DNA from: Arabidopsis thaliana
Taxonomy: Eukaryota; Streptophyta; Magnoliopsida; Brassicales; Brassicaceae
Direction of reading: 5' to 3'
NCBI RefSeq assembly: GCF_000001735.4
Contig: NC_003071.7
Coordinates: forward strand, 7,433,151 to 7,497,150
DNA length: 64,000 nt
The notes below the pieces were generated by a model, which worked only from the letters and a program-made list of their open reading frames with translations, was not told the origin of the DNA and ran no database searches. Positions 24,301 through 37,383 of the stretch are shown here, one piece after another. The stretch's first letter is position 1, and every line of letters starts with the position of its first letter. The translations under genes and the position numbers were made by a program.

Positions 24301-26005
24301 ATGGTTCAACTATAGTTTGATTTTTCAACCTCAAAGCTTAGACAGTGGTAGGAGAAAAGTGTATCATTTCACGAACTCTCACAAATATATCTCCTAACCG
24401 AATATTTAAACTGATTTCAGAATTACATACATATAAAGTAAAAGTAGCAAATAGATAAAAGAGTTTTAAATAGAGATATTCTTTTCCGTACAACATGATT
24501 CCAACCTTAAAATAATTATGTATTCTAGAATCTACTAGCCACATAATGGACATTCATATAAAAATAAGATTATTAATATTAATAATTTTTATATTTTTTT
24601 TGCTGCAACTTTTTTGGAGGGTGGATAAAGTCCATTCAAGTACAAATGGTACCCGTCCATTAAAGCAAATTTGTTCATTAAAAATCTTTTGGATTGGGTT
24701 ACGTAAAATGCGACTATATTGCCCTAGTTCTTTTCATATTTGGTTAAGATTTAAAACTGTAAATCTCCATTCATCTTTGTTTGATTTTTTCAACTGTTTT
24801 AAATCATCCTATAATATATAAAGTTATGAAAAACTCAATCTTTTTCTCCCTATATTGTGATTCAAAATTAAAAAAACGGACATATATTACCCAATTAATG
24901 GAAATGATGTGTGTTCAATGTCCCACATCGACTAAAATATTCAGATAATGATTTAGAATAATATTATATATATGATTAAAATAAATTCAAATTCGAATGT
25001 ATAGGAAAGCTTACCTTAACAAGCATCCAAATTTAAAATTTTGTATATGATTTAATTCAGTCTTTAGTTTTATTGTTTAGTTTTACCGAGAATATTAAAA
25101 TTTTCTAATATCAATAAAAGGTTTTATAACATTATAAACATTTGAACAAATAAAAATAAAATAAATAACATGGGACAAATTGTATTGTGGTATACAGTTA
25201 TATGGTGAGATGAATTTTTGAATCAACATTAATAAAATTTAGAATATCATCAATCTGCCGCTTTATTATTTTTAATACTACCAATATTAGAAATATCTAA
25301 ACAACCTAATTAAGATAAGATTGTATATACCAAAAATTTCTCTGTGATATACAGTTACTTAATAACAATCGTATATTATAAAATATAAATTTCTTAGAAA
25401 ATTTTACAATTTGCAAACTTATGTATATAATAAATAGTCATCAATTTTTAAACTACTATTTTTAGAAAACAAATCATGAGATGTGTTATATTACAGAACA
25501 AAGTTATATGATGGACGGGTTTGAATCAATATTTATAAATTTTTTGAAATCATTAATATGTTGTTTCAATACGGGTTAAATTCTCAGTTTATTAACAATT
25601 GTTATGTGGACTTGTGATATATTTTTACTTAATAACGATTATAAACTAAAATAGAAATATTTTATAACTAAATATAATTTATAAAATTTTATATATACAA
25701 ATTTTAAAATATAAATTGTCTTGCAGTTTACAGCTAATTAAAATTTAGTTGTGATATTATATCCAATTATCCATATAACTACACTTTTTTCTCCACAATT
25801 AGGGCGTGACAAATGGCAACACTTCAATCAAGGAACAGAACACAATGTGAAACCAGACTGTTCTCATTTATTTTCCAGCAAGTCAAAAAGTCAAACTCAA
25901 AAAGTCCTCTCTCGGTCAACTTTCTTCTTGGTCCCCATCTTCACAAATCACAACTCTTTTTATTTCCAAAGACCAAAAACCTGAGAACACACCGGCGACC
26001 TGAAA
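24301..26005. other. AT-rich intergenic DNA upstream of LYM2
   Basis: No gene is supported. It contains a diverged two-copy repeat (about 25160-25400 and 25480-25740). The LYM2 promoter and 5' UTR occupy the last few hundred bases, with a C/T-rich stretch near 25890-25960. Confidence 0.5.
25160..25740. repeat. Old tandem duplication, about 320-bp period
   Basis: Two segments share an ordered series of words: 'CAAAGTTATATGATGG' with 'CAGTTATATGGTGAG', 'TTTGAATCAATATT' with 'TTTGAATCAACATT', 'ATCATTAATATG' with 'ATCATCAATCTG', and 'TACTTAATAACGAT' with 'TACTTAATAACAAT'. Identity is moderate with gaps. No function is apparent. Confidence 0.5.
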
Positions 26006-27498
26006 ATGGAAACTTCCTGTTTTACCCTTCTCGGTCTCCTTGTCTCCCTCTCCTTCTTCCTCACTCTCTCCGCCCAAATGACCGGAAACTTCAACTGCAG
26101 TGGCTCAACCTCGACGTGTCAATCTCTCGTTGGTTACTCAAGCAAGAACGCAACAACGTTGCGCAATATCCAAACCCTTTTTGCCGTCAAGAACCTCCGC
26201 TCGATCCTCGGAGCTAACAATCTCCCACTCAACACCTCACGTGACCAACGCGTGAACCCGAATCAAGTCGTACGTGTCCCAATCCATTGCTCTTGCTCCA
26301 ATGGAACCGGTGTCTCGAACCGGGACATCGAATACACCATCAAGAAAGACGACATACTCTCTTTCGTCGCAACTGAGATTTTCGGTGGTCTCGTTACGTA
26401 CGAGAAGATCAGTGAGGTTAACAAAATCCCTGACCCGAACAAAATCGAAATCGGTCAAAAGTTTTGGATCCCTTTGCCTTGTAGCTGTGATAAATTGAAC
26501 GGTGAGGATGTTGTTCACTACGCACATGTAGTCAAACTAGGGAGCTCTCTCGGTGAGATCGCTGCTCAGTTTGGAACGGACAACACGACGTTGGCTCAGC
26601 TCAATGGAATCATTGGTGACTCTCAGCTTCTTGCTGATAAACCTCTCGACGTCCCTCTCAAAGGTTAAAAACCTGAAATTTTGGATCTTTTGAGTTGAAA
26701 GTTTGTGACTTTAGTAGTTTTATTGGATATATCTAAATGGGTTTGGATTGGATGATGGTTTAGATGAAATAAACGAAAAAATTTGATTGAAAAGTCTTTG
26801 ACTTTTAGTAGTTTCATTGGACAAACCAAATCTAATTAGGTTTGAGTTTTTATTACTAATTGGTGATTGGCTTTGAAGAAAAGTTATGAACTTTGAACTT
26901 TATTTTGCAGCTTGTAGCTCTTCTGTGAGGAAGGACTCGTTGGATGCTCCTCTGCTTCTGTCTAACAACTCATACGTCTTCACTGCAAACAATTGCGTCA
27001 AGTGTACTTGTGACGCTTTGAAGAATTGGACGTTAAGTGATTGATAATCTCGTTGTGTTTGTCCCATAGGATAAGCTTGTTCTTTTTTCTTCTTTTTCTA
27101 GATTCTGATGGTTTTGGTTTTGTATCTTGTGATCAGTTTAAGCTGTCAATCATCATCTGAGATTAAGCCTTCGAACTGGCAAACCTGCCCACCATTTTCA
27201 CAATGTGATGGAGCTTTGCTTAACGCCTCTTGCAGACAACCTCGTGATTGCGTCTATGCTGGTTACTCCAACCAAACCATCTTCACCACAGCTTCCCCAG
27301 CTTGTCCAGGTTTGTTTGATCCAAGTTTCTGCGCATTTGGTTATAGTGTAGTGTAATTAAGTGACTTAATAACCTGGTTACTCTCTGATATGAACAGATT
27401 CTGCTGGTCCTGATAACTATGCATCAACGCTCAGCTCAAGCTTCAATTTCGTGATTGTGTTGATTCAGTGTGCTCTGCTTTGTCTCTGCCTTCTCTAG
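26006..27498 (+). CDS. LYM2: LysM domain-containing GPI-anchored protein 2 (CEBiP homologue)
   Basis: Four exons: 26006-26663, 26911-27031, 27137-27309 and 27398-27498, giving 350 aa (At2g17120). Residues 1-24 form a hydrophobic signal peptide. The ectodomain has two clear LysM modules (about 108-155, 'YTIKKDDILSFVA..', and 172-216, 'HVVKLGSSLGEIAAQFG'), cysteine pairs of CXC type ('HCSCSNG', 'LPCSCDK', 'CVKCTCD') that separate and frame them, and many N-glycosylation sites. The C-terminus is a Ser-rich spacer plus a hydrophobic tail ('FVIVLIQCALLCLCLL') typical of GPI attachment. Known role: chitin binding at the plasma membrane and plasmodesmata, lowering cell-to-cell flux on chitin perception. 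The intron 2 donor was chosen as GTTAAG because only this keeps the frame 'NWTLSCQSS'. Confidence 0.96.
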
Positions 27499-27911
27499 TA
27501 ATGTTTTGTTGTGTGTTTATGAGTGTGTATCTAAGTACAGTTCGGATTAAAATAAAGACATTGTTTCACCTGAAGCATCACGTCCTTGTACCATTTTTAT
27601 ATTGGAAACATTTCAGCTTTTGACACATTTTGTTACCAACTAAACAATACAAAACTTTGACATGAAGTTAAACATAATTTTCATTATTCAAAAAATAATG
27701 CTCTGAGGCAGTTTTCACTTTGCACTTTGCATATTACATGAACAAAAAGAAGAAAAACAAAACAAAAAACCATATGTTATTTTTCTCGAAATCTGAAATC
27801 CCAATTCGAGTTATCTCGAAAGAATGTGGGAACTAGAAGTATTTTCCAGTAAGCGTGAATCATACCGACGTGTGACTGATGCTTTACACAAGCGAAGTTG
27901 GAATTGTCAAG
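27499..27911. other. Convergent 3' region of LYM2 and IDH2
   Basis: LYM2 (plus) and IDH2 (minus) end tail to tail 413 bp apart. An AATAAA at 27551-27556 is a likely poly(A) signal for LYM2. I see no further gene. Confidence 0.6.
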
Positions 27912-29316
27912 TCAATCCAAATTTGCAATGACAGCGTCAACGACCTCTTGAGTGGTACTGTTTCCACCAAGATCTTCAGTCCGACAATTCCCTTCAGCGA
28001 TAACACGCTTCACAGCGGTTTCAAGCCTGTCAGCAAAAGAAGGGAACTGAAGGTGTCTAAGCATCATGGCTGATGACAGCAACAAAGCCACAGGGTTTGC
28101 ATTCTTTTGCTCTTCCGTTGTATCCTTCCCCACGTTTCCCGCTGATGCACCTTGCTCAAAGACCGCATACTCCGCCCCAACATTTCCTACAGAAAATTTC
28201 ATAGCATAAGCAAGAGAATCTACTTCTCTATAGTGCTTGTACATTAGATCAAGGTAAAATGAATTTTATTATTACCTCCAGGCATGACTCCAGTACCTCC
28301 AGCAATACCAGCAGCAGTGTTTGCCACTAGATTACCATAGAGATTAGGCGTCACCTGCAAAGCAGATACAAGTAAATAAACCAAAATAGAAGGAAGCTAG
28401 CCCAAGCATCAACAAGTGCTGAAAAACATTTACCATGACATCGAATTGCTCTGGTCTAGCCACAAGTTGCATACAACAATTATCAACAATGATTTCATTG
28501 TAAGCAATGCTTGGATACTTCTTAGCAACCTCTTGACAAGACTCCAAGAACAAACCATCAGCCAATTTCATGATATTAGCCTTGTGCACTGCTGTAACTT
28601 TCTTCCTGTTGTTCAAGTAGGCATACTCAAACGCATACTTTGCAATACGCTCTGAACAGAACTTTGTAATCACCTACCAAAACATTAGCATCAGAGACAT
28701 CTTTGATATAACATGAACATCTCCAACTTTCACATCTACTACCAAATCACTATGAATCAAATCACATTTGTAACCAAAACAATCAACAAAAACTGAGAAA
28801 TTGCACCTTAAGGCTCTCAACAACACCAGGAACAACTTCATGTTCAAGACCTGCATATTCACCTTCAGTGTTCTCTCTAATCACAACAATATCAACATTC
28901 TCATGACGAGAAGCTAAACCAGGCAAATTGAAACAGTTGACCAAAGAAGCAAAGAGATCAAGCTCCTTTCTCAGATTAACATTGAGAGAGCTCACACCAC
29001 CACCGACGGGAGTCTTAAGACCACCTTTCAAACAAACTTTGTTCTTCTTAATCGATTCCAACAATCCTTCAGGTAAACTCTTCATATCTCCATGAACTTC
29101 GAACGGTTCGAAGTAAACCGGAGCGTGCATCGCTTCCATCACTTGTTGAACCGCGTTTGTTACCAACGGACCAACTCCGTCTCCGGGGATTAACGTCACT
29201 GGTCTTGGTTTTCCGTCACCGGGTCTGGGCATGTAAGTCACGGATCGGGTCTGGATTTTGGAACCGGAAGCGATGCTACGAAGATTCTTCAGTAGAGAAA
29301 ACGATTGGCGAGACAT
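27912..29316 (-). CDS. IDH2: NAD-dependent isocitrate dehydrogenase regulatory subunit 2, mitochondrial
   Basis: Four exons: 29316-28807, 28673-28434, 28354-28276 and 28186-27912, giving 367 aa (At2g17130). The first 25 or so residues ([20 protein letters not shown]) are basic and Ser-rich, as in a mitochondrial transit peptide. The rest is the isocitrate/isopropylmalate dehydrogenase fold: '[11 protein letters not shown]' at the N-terminal strand, '[20 protein letters not shown]', '[17 protein letters not shown]' and '[19 protein letters not shown]'. The subunit acts with a catalytic IDH in the matrix, oxidising isocitrate to 2-oxoglutarate with NAD+. Assignment to the regulatory class (IDH1/IDH2) rests on family knowledge and position. 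It lies head to head with the PPR gene across 353 bp. Confidence 0.96.
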
Positions 29317-29669
29317 CTTCTTCTGCAATTTTGATCGGAATCAGATTCTTCTGAAAATGATCGTCAGAGGAAGAAGATGAAGAAGAGTTGCGACTTTTTG
29401 GAACGAAGAAAGAACAAGAAAAGCGTTTACTTTTAGTCTATAACTTTTATTGTTTACATAATAGCCCCAAATGTTTAACCGTTATTAATGTTTAGCCCGT
29501 TTATAATTTGAATTGTACATTAAGACCAAATTGGGTAAAACCATGTTCTGTTATTAACATAATAGTCCTCGATTTCTTAACATTATACGTTTTAGTCCGT
29601 ATGTAATTTAGTATTTTGCTTATAAGACCAATTTGGAAAAATTGAATTTTTGAGTTCTGTAGTAGTTCT
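29317..29669. promoter_or_regulatory. Shared head-to-head promoter region, IDH2 and PPR gene
   Basis: Only 353 bp separate the divergent start codons of IDH2 (minus) and the 874-aa PPR gene (plus). No strong TATA box is seen on either strand, which fits broadly expressed organelle-related genes. Joint regulation is an inference. Confidence 0.6.
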
Positions 29670-32590
29670 ATGGAACAATCTCTTGTGAAGGCTTTGTTGA
29701 AGAACACGAACAATCCGAGATTAGCATGGAGAATCTTCAAGAGGATATTCTCTTCTCCTTCAGAAGAAAGCCATGGCATTTCTTTAGATGCGACTCCTAC
29801 AATCGCTCGTATCCTGGTTCGAGCCAAAATGCACGAAGAAATCCAAGAGCTTCACAATCTTATACTCTCTTCTTCAATCCAAAAGACGAAACTTTCGTCT
29901 CTTCTCTCTGTTGTATCCATCTTCGCGAAATCGAATCACATTGATAAGGCGTTTCCGCAGTTTCAGTTAGTACGGTCGCGGTTTCCTGAGAACAAACCTA
30001 GCGTTTATCTGTATAATTTGTTGCTTGAAAGTTGCATAAAGGAACGACGTGTGGAGTTCGTTTCGTGGTTGTATAAAGATATGGTTTTGTGTGGGATTGC
30101 TCCACAGACTTATACTTTTAATCTCTTGATACGTGCTTTGTGTGATTCAAGTTGTGTTGATGCTGCTCGAGAGTTGTTCGACGAAATGCCTGAGAAAGGT
30201 TGTAAGCCAAATGAGTTTACTTTTGGGATTTTGGTTCGTGGGTATTGTAAAGCTGGTTTGACTGATAAAGGGCTTGAATTGTTGAATGCAATGGAAAGTT
30301 TTGGGGTTTTGCCTAATAAAGTTATCTATAACACCATTGTTTCGAGCTTCTGTAGAGAAGGTAGGAATGATGATTCTGAAAAGATGGTGGAGAAGATGCG
30401 GGAGGAAGGTTTGGTGCCTGATATTGTCACTTTTAACTCTAGGATATCAGCGCTTTGTAAAGAAGGAAAGGTTTTGGATGCGTCTAGAATTTTCAGTGAT
30501 ATGGAGCTAGATGAGTATCTGGGTCTTCCTCGTCCCAATAGTATAACATATAACTTGATGTTGAAAGGTTTCTGTAAGGTAGGGTTGCTGGAAGATGCCA
30601 AGACCCTCTTTGAGTCGATTAGAGAAAATGATGATCTCGCTAGCTTGCAGAGTTACAATATTTGGCTGCAGGGTTTGGTCAGACATGGGAAGTTTATAGA
30701 GGCTGAAACAGTCCTGAAGCAAATGACTGATAAGGGAATAGGACCAAGTATTTATTCTTACAATATCTTGATGGATGGATTGTGTAAATTGGGCATGCTA
30801 TCCGATGCAAAAACTATTGTTGGTTTGATGAAAAGAAATGGTGTTTGCCCGGATGCTGTAACTTATGGCTGCCTTCTTCATGGTTATTGCAGTGTTGGGA
30901 AAGTCGATGCAGCTAAAAGCTTGTTGCAGGAGATGATGAGGAATAATTGTTTACCAAATGCTTATACTTGCAATATTTTGCTACATAGCCTTTGGAAGAT
31001 GGGGAGAATATCTGAAGCGGAAGAGTTGCTGCGAAAGATGAATGAGAAAGGTTATGGACTAGACACTGTCACCTGCAACATTATCGTTGACGGACTCTGT
31101 GGAAGCGGGGAATTAGATAAAGCTATTGAGATAGTTAAGGGAATGCGGGTGCATGGAAGTGCTGCTCTTGGTAACTTAGGCAATTCATATATCGGACTGG
31201 TGGATGATAGCTTGATCGAGAACAACTGTTTGCCTGACCTGATCACGTATTCAACTTTACTTAATGGTTTGTGCAAAGCTGGAAGGTTTGCTGAAGCAAA
31301 AAATTTGTTTGCCGAGATGATGGGAGAGAAACTGCAACCGGACTCGGTCGCATATAACATTTTCATTCATCATTTCTGCAAACAGGGGAAAATATCATCT
31401 GCATTTCGCGTTCTCAAAGACATGGAGAAGAAAGGTTGTCATAAGAGCCTAGAGACTTATAACTCACTGATCCTGGGCTTAGGCATAAAAAACCAGATTT
31501 TTGAAATTCATGGACTGATGGATGAGATGAAAGAAAAGGGCATTTCACCAAATATATGCACCTACAATACTGCAATCCAGTATCTTTGTGAGGGAGAAAA
31601 AGTTGAAGATGCAACTAACCTCCTTGATGAAATGATGCAAAAGAACATAGCCCCAAATGTATTTTCCTTCAAATATTTGATTGAAGCGTTCTGTAAGGTC
31701 CCTGATTTTGATATGGCCCAAGAAGTCTTTGAGACTGCTGTAAGTATCTGTGGACAGAAAGAAGGCCTGTACAGCTTGATGTTCAATGAGTTGCTTGCTG
31801 CAGGGCAACTACTAAAGGCTACGGAGTTGCTCGAAGCTGTTTTAGATAGAGGTTTTGAGTTGGGGACTTTTCTTTATAAAGATCTTGTTGAGAGCTTATG
31901 TAAGAAGGATGAACTAGAAGTAGCTAGTGGAATTTTGCATAAGATGATAGACAGAGGATATGGATTTGACCCTGCAGCATTGATGCCTGTGATAGATGGC
32001 TTAGGTAAGATGGGAAACAAGAAAGAGGCAAACAGTTTTGCTGATAAGATGATGGAAATGGCTTCAGTTGGTGAAGTAGCAAACAAAGTCGATCCAAATG
32101 CAAGGGATATACACCAGAAAAAGCATAATAAGAATGGTGGAAACAACTGGCAGAATATATTACACAGGTATGGATGACACTTTCTCCTTCTGGTTTGTCA
32201 TCATTTATTGTTTCTCCTGTTATAGGCGCCGTTTCAATATGTATTTTAAGATGCTTTTATTGGAGGTTTTGTAGTTCTGCTTTCTCCTTTTAAAGTTTGG
32301 TTTTTTGAGGAAAGAAAAAGATTCCAAGATTTGGAGTAAGCATTCGTGTATATGATTAGGCAGTAGAGTCTTTGGTTTCAAGTGAGTTTACATTAAGAAT
32401 ATCGGTTTAACTGTCTTGTCGGAAACCTAATGAATGTTTTCTCTATCAATCGCTATTTTGCAGAGATGACGGTAGTGGAATTGCGTTAAGGTCTCTGTCA
32501 AGAGTTAAAAAAGGATGGGGTCAAGGGGATATATCAAGCTTTCAGCCTCCAAGAGTTGACTACTTAGACTACTGGGAGGACGATGGTTAA
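29670..32590 (+). CDS. P-class pentatricopeptide repeat protein, probably mitochondrial
   Basis: Two exons: 29670-32167 and 32464-32590, giving 874 aa (At2g17140). Reading through the donor gives a shorter 835-aa frame, but the spliced product is preferred: GT/AG sites fit, the frame is kept, and the second exon encodes the usual conserved tail ending 'YLDYWEDDG'. The body is a long array of 35-residue PPR units (for example 'TYNLMLKGFCKVGLLEDAKTL' type) of pure P class, with no E, DYW or SMR domain. PPR proteins bind organellar RNA base by base. The basic, acid-poor N-terminus (MEQSLVKALLKNTNNPRLAW) suits organelle import. The RNA target is unknown. Confidence 0.95.
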
Positions 32591-33898
32591 GGATTTGCAT
32601 GACTCTGTTTTCTTTCTGATGGGAAAGTTCAGATGGCGCAAGCAAGTTTTTGAGGTGCAGCTCATCAAGGATGACAGGTAAAGGTAAGAACGAATACTGT
32701 TGTAGACACGTCTGAAATACAACAGCCTTCTGATGTAGACACGTCTAATCTTTTGGACAAAAAAACAAAATTCTCGTTAAATCAAAAATCAATTTAAAGT
32801 AACGTAGAGTAGGACTTCACATCACTTTCTTCATTTTCTTCCTACTTTGGACAGTAGTATTTAATTTTATAATCAAATAATGATCTTGTGGCATACTCTT
32901 TTGATCATTGTCTCCATGCTCATGTGTAAGATGTTAGCCTTATAGTAGCTTGTGATGTACAAGGTTGAGAGATCTCTAACGAAGCTAAATATAACTCTCT
33001 GGTAAAAGTATCACGGATAATGTTGAGGAATCCAATCTATTTTTAATAACCTTCATGTTCAGTGGAAAAATATTTTAGAATTGGACCCTCACCTTCTGTT
33101 TTCCTGTCTTTGTAGCTAAGCTGGTAGAACCAGACAAGACGACATGGCTGGACAAATATATCCTTGTTAGAACGACGTTTAAACATAAGAGCTGCCTGCT
33201 TTCATAAAGAATTTGAGCCCAACTTTGAATTTTGGGTGGGAGGAACACAATCTACATTATTGGAGAAAATGTAAGCTTTCTTGTGCTTTCTGTCGGCACA
33301 TTTTCTGGTTCTGGAACAGTAGGAGTTTGTAGTGGGGATACAAAGAGACTAAGTTTTATAAAACGTGGAAGACCACCAAGTGTTAGCTGCTTAATTGGAA
33401 CTAGGTTTCTTCTTAAACATAGCCATACAGATTATTTTTTCCTGTTTTTACAATATCAGTTTTAAATGTTTAATCTCATAATCAATATCATGAAATGGAT
33501 ATTCTTGAATCCCGGCACATTATTTTCCATGTACATCAATGCAATCATGGACTAGATAGTATCCTGTAACCAGACATGTCCCAAAAATAAATAAGCGAAA
33601 CACACAGAATTTTTCAATCGCCATAGTTCCAGTCTTGCAGAGTTTAAGAAACCAGACAATAAGATTGTACATGCATAAAATACAAGTCTATGGAATTCAT
33701 CTCTTTTATACAAAAATCTGCTAGGGCAATACAGGAGACCAGTTACTACTGCCACTTCCAAAATGTTGTTCAGGGAACTGGAAATATGTTTATACAGGAT
33801 TCCCATGCTGAAAAGGTAAGTGAGATTTCTACAAAAGCTAAAAAAATCAGTAGAATCTTCCTGGTGCTTTGCAGTTACAAAACTTCGTTTAATGTTTT
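32591..33898. other. Convergent 3' region of the PPR gene and NLP1
   Basis: No gene is supported. Short frames at 33232-33465 and 33690-33944 lack family features; the second overlaps the antisense of the NLP1 3' end. Probable 3' UTR sequence lies on both sides. Confidence 0.5.
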
Positions 33899-36800
33899 TC
33901 AGGAAAGACCAGTGTTGCCAAAAGAACCACTTAGCTTGACTTGAGAAGCTTCGTTCAGACTTATTTTAATTGTGTGGGTCTGTGTTAATCTATATATGTC
34001 AATGCATTCCACGAGATCCGCTTCACATGTCAGAAGAACCCACTCCTTATCATCATCCAGGTACTTAAGGTCAAACCAGGAAATGTCATCTATGTTGAAA
34101 CGCCTAGCAATCTCTTGCTTCAGCTCTGCGAAGCCCCAACTCGGGAGTAAGGTAAACCGTATTCTGGCCTCACCAAATGTCGCTTTCACTTTGATGGCAC
34201 CTCTAGCTCTTAAACTCGTGTTGCTACTACCTGTTAATGGAGATGAATTATCAAGAACAAGAGGCTCCTTGAATGTTTTATGGCTCTGGGTTCTTGCAAG
34301 ACATTTTGTTTCCTCCTGATTCACATTATGCAGTTGTGCTTCGCTATGAGCTCTCTTTAACACCGCATCAGCATCCTCAGCAACTAGAATGTTTCCAGTA
34401 TTCTCATTATTGTTGCTTGAACCAGAGCTCTTGCTGCAAGAAGATGATGGTGACCTGGGGTTTTCCTCTGCCATAATACCATTATCGGTTTGAGCATTCA
34501 AATGACTTGGCTGTTCATTACTCTTCAAGGAAGGGCCATTGCTAGACATATTTGGGGAGTTCAACTCTGGGAAGCTTGTATAGAATGAATCGAGTTGGAT
34601 AGAGCCCTGCGCACCTTGGACAGAGTCCATAACTAGTTGGAGTTTCTTCAACGAATGCCCAACCTTCTTGATTTTTCGGGAGGGCCATCGCATTATTCCA
34701 TGTTGCCTGCATATCCTTTTCAAGGTAGTTGGACAAACTGCAACACAAGAACGAAACCTTGTCAGATCACTGTCTGAGAGACAGATAAATAGCCATGATG
34801 AAAATGTTTGTAGAGCATGATGATTGATCCACTACCACATAGATATAATGTAAGACTGACTTCTGGTTTCATTGATATTTATGTATATTGGCCATGGAGT
34901 TTTCACATATCCTGAGGCATGAATTTTTGTTCAACATATTCATTTGGAATGTTTTGGGTTTTGACTAATGAACGTAATGGTTATGCTTTTCCCAAGAAAC
35001 AATAAGAATCAAAATTCATAAAGAATGGGGCTATGTCACCAGCAGTGTACAACATTCTCTTACCACCAATGCTCTTGGCTGCATCCTTGAGGCTTCCAGC
35101 AAAGTATTGTCGAAGAACCTCCAAGCCAATGGTCTTTTCTGTTTTTGCTCTTTTTTTCTCCCCTGGTCTCCTACTGCTTAACATATTTCCCCCACCAGTC
35201 GAAGCTGATTCTGTGCTTGGACCGATGTCGACTCTGAGTCCTGGAGTTGATGCTTGCTGTAATTGCTCAGCTTCTAAAGGAACATTATTGGGGACTGGAT
35301 CAAGCTGACTGTTCTCCCGGCCAGATGAGAGCTCTTTAGGATCTTCTTTCTGGTACTCCCAAGAAAGTGATACATCTTTACCCTTCTCGTTTGCCTTTAT
35401 CATGTGGGCGATCCATGAGGATTCTTGCATTTGAATTTCTGTCAACGACTCTACGGTTTCTGCTCCACATAGCAGGTTTTCTGAGAAGAGCATTGTCTCT
35501 CTTACAGGTAATACGACTTCTAACTCTAGGTCTTTGATGAAAAGATTTGAACTCCTGAAATCTTGCTGCAGTGTCACACATAGTGACTTGAGCATTTCCT
35601 GTTGCGCTTCAGTGTCAAGGCATGCTTTCGGAAAGAAAAATTCCAACACAAACTCAACCAAACCAGATTTGCTCTTTAATGGAACTGCTAAAGCAGCATG
35701 TAGTCCAGATATCTTGGCGTGGTGTGCAAGGGGGTAGTTAGTCTTGCTAAATGTGGCCACTTCGGGCACAAAAAAGAGTTTGGTGGCTTCAAATGCTTTC
35801 CCAACAATGCCTTCCCCCTGGAGCAGATGGTGTTCAGAGCATGCCTCCCAAAAACTTTTGCTCTGTTCGTCGGGGACAGAACAAGCAGAATCGATTGTTG
35901 AAACACACTCAGAGAAGTTCTCATCAGAATGTCGGGAACCAACTTTCCCTTGCCGAGCACACGGCGCCCATGACAAAGCTAGAGGAAAATCATATGATCT
36001 GCAGATTGTGGCCAGGAAATCTTTTATTTCAGGTAATGCAGCACAGTAGAAATCACTATAGACCTGCAGAAACTGAAACATGGAGTATGACCTTAGCAAT
36101 GCATATCGTTGTTTCTAGGAGCTGAATGAACTAAGAATCCAGTTAATGCACCTCAGAGCTTGGAGTGTTCAAGTTACTTGAACTCCTTAGATCGACGGCC
36201 TGCAAAACAGCAGCGTCTTTAGACTGTTGTGGCACATAAACAAAACTTCTCACTGTTATCACAGACATTAATCAAAGAAGATTATGGCTGAATGACTGAC
36301 AGGAGGAGACATGATGCAGAAAGAAAGATGTAGAACAATCAAAGTACAAACGTATGCAGAAGATGTTGTTGGACTCTAAAGAAAACCAAAAAACAAACTG
36401 GACAAATGTGAGGAATTGAATAATGAGCAAACAGAGAAAGCCATCCAGTGAAAGATACATTCAAGCATGAGGTTTACTGGTTGTATGGGTCTAAACATGT
36501 GAGGTAAGCGTTGCGGGATCTATAGAGTAGTTTGAGGTAGAGGCAAAACCTCAAGAGCTTTACACATCTTCTCAAGTTCTTGCCGGTAATTCATCTTCTG
36601 AGTTGTTGTGACGATCTCAACAACACCCAAACAAGTCCCACTACCTCTTTCGAAAACAGGAAGGGCAAGTGAACCACGAACATCACACTTTTGTGCTTCT
36701 TTGATGCGTGGATATTCATCTCTTCTAAAGAAACGCACATCAGGAGTCCACTCAGGAAACTTCTGCAAGAAAACACGACCGGGAAGACCCACAAAATCTT

Positions 36801-37383
36801 TCATACCCTCATCAGCCGGGAAATTATAAGTCTCTGAAACATGTCTGTATTCTGCAAGGCTGGAGTATTCTTGGTTGAATAAATGTGGCTGAGCCCAAGT
36901 AGTAAGAAAGCTCTTCCCTTCCTGCTGAATTGGCACCCATATCTGAACCAAGAAGTCCTTATCTTGCACCGCCTCGTTAAGACCACTAATAGCTTGTAGT
37001 AGCCTCTCCTTCACAGATGAAGACGGGCCTTCACTTGCACTTGGAGCAATCCACCAACTTTTTCCCACCTCAGCTTCTTCTAGGAGAAACTTTTCAGCCT
37101 GAGGAAACATTCTCTCTGTTTCTTCATTAGAGAAATTATCTTGAGATGGATTCTCACCAAAGCAGAGGAAAGGGCTATTGTCATTCATGGCGGTAGAAGC
37201 TGAAGGAGATTGTTCTGTCTGCTTCAAGCTCTTACTATCTGTTGTCTCTAGCCAACATCCATCAAACAAGAGTTCATCCATGAAATCCAAATCCATGGCA
37301 GTGTCAGCGAATGCCCCAAAGCTAGAATTAGGTGAAAACCCACCATTTCCTTCGCCTCCATCACTACCACCATCATCTTCCAT
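33899..37383 (-). CDS. NLP1: NIN-like protein 1, RWP-RK transcription factor
   Basis: Four exons: 37383-36550, 36199-36152 (48 bp), 36072-35064 and 34737-33899, giving 909 aa (At2g17150). The N-terminal half holds the NLP nitrate-responsive, GAF-like region (about 150-450; 'KERLLQAISGLNEAVQDKDF', 'GLPGRVFLQKFPEWTPDV'). The DNA-binding RWP-RK domain, interrupted by the last intron, lies at about 595-655 ('[20 protein letters not shown]' then 'RWPSRKIKK'). A PB1 domain fills about 813-891 with the acidic OPCA stretch 'YLDDDKEWVLLTCEADLVEC'. Between them is a Ser/Asn-rich linker. Known role of the family: nuclear activators of nitrate-response genes, with PB1 for NLP and TCP contacts. The upstream 37384-38110 segment is purine-rich and probably 5' UTR and promoter. 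Confidence 0.96.

Noticed and set aside
29670..32177. Single-exon 835-aa PPR model
   Set aside because: The spliced 874-aa model uses good GT/AG sites and restores the conserved C-terminal tail.
35751..36125. 124-aa plus-strand frame in NLP1
   Set aside because: Antisense of the conserved NLP1 third exon.
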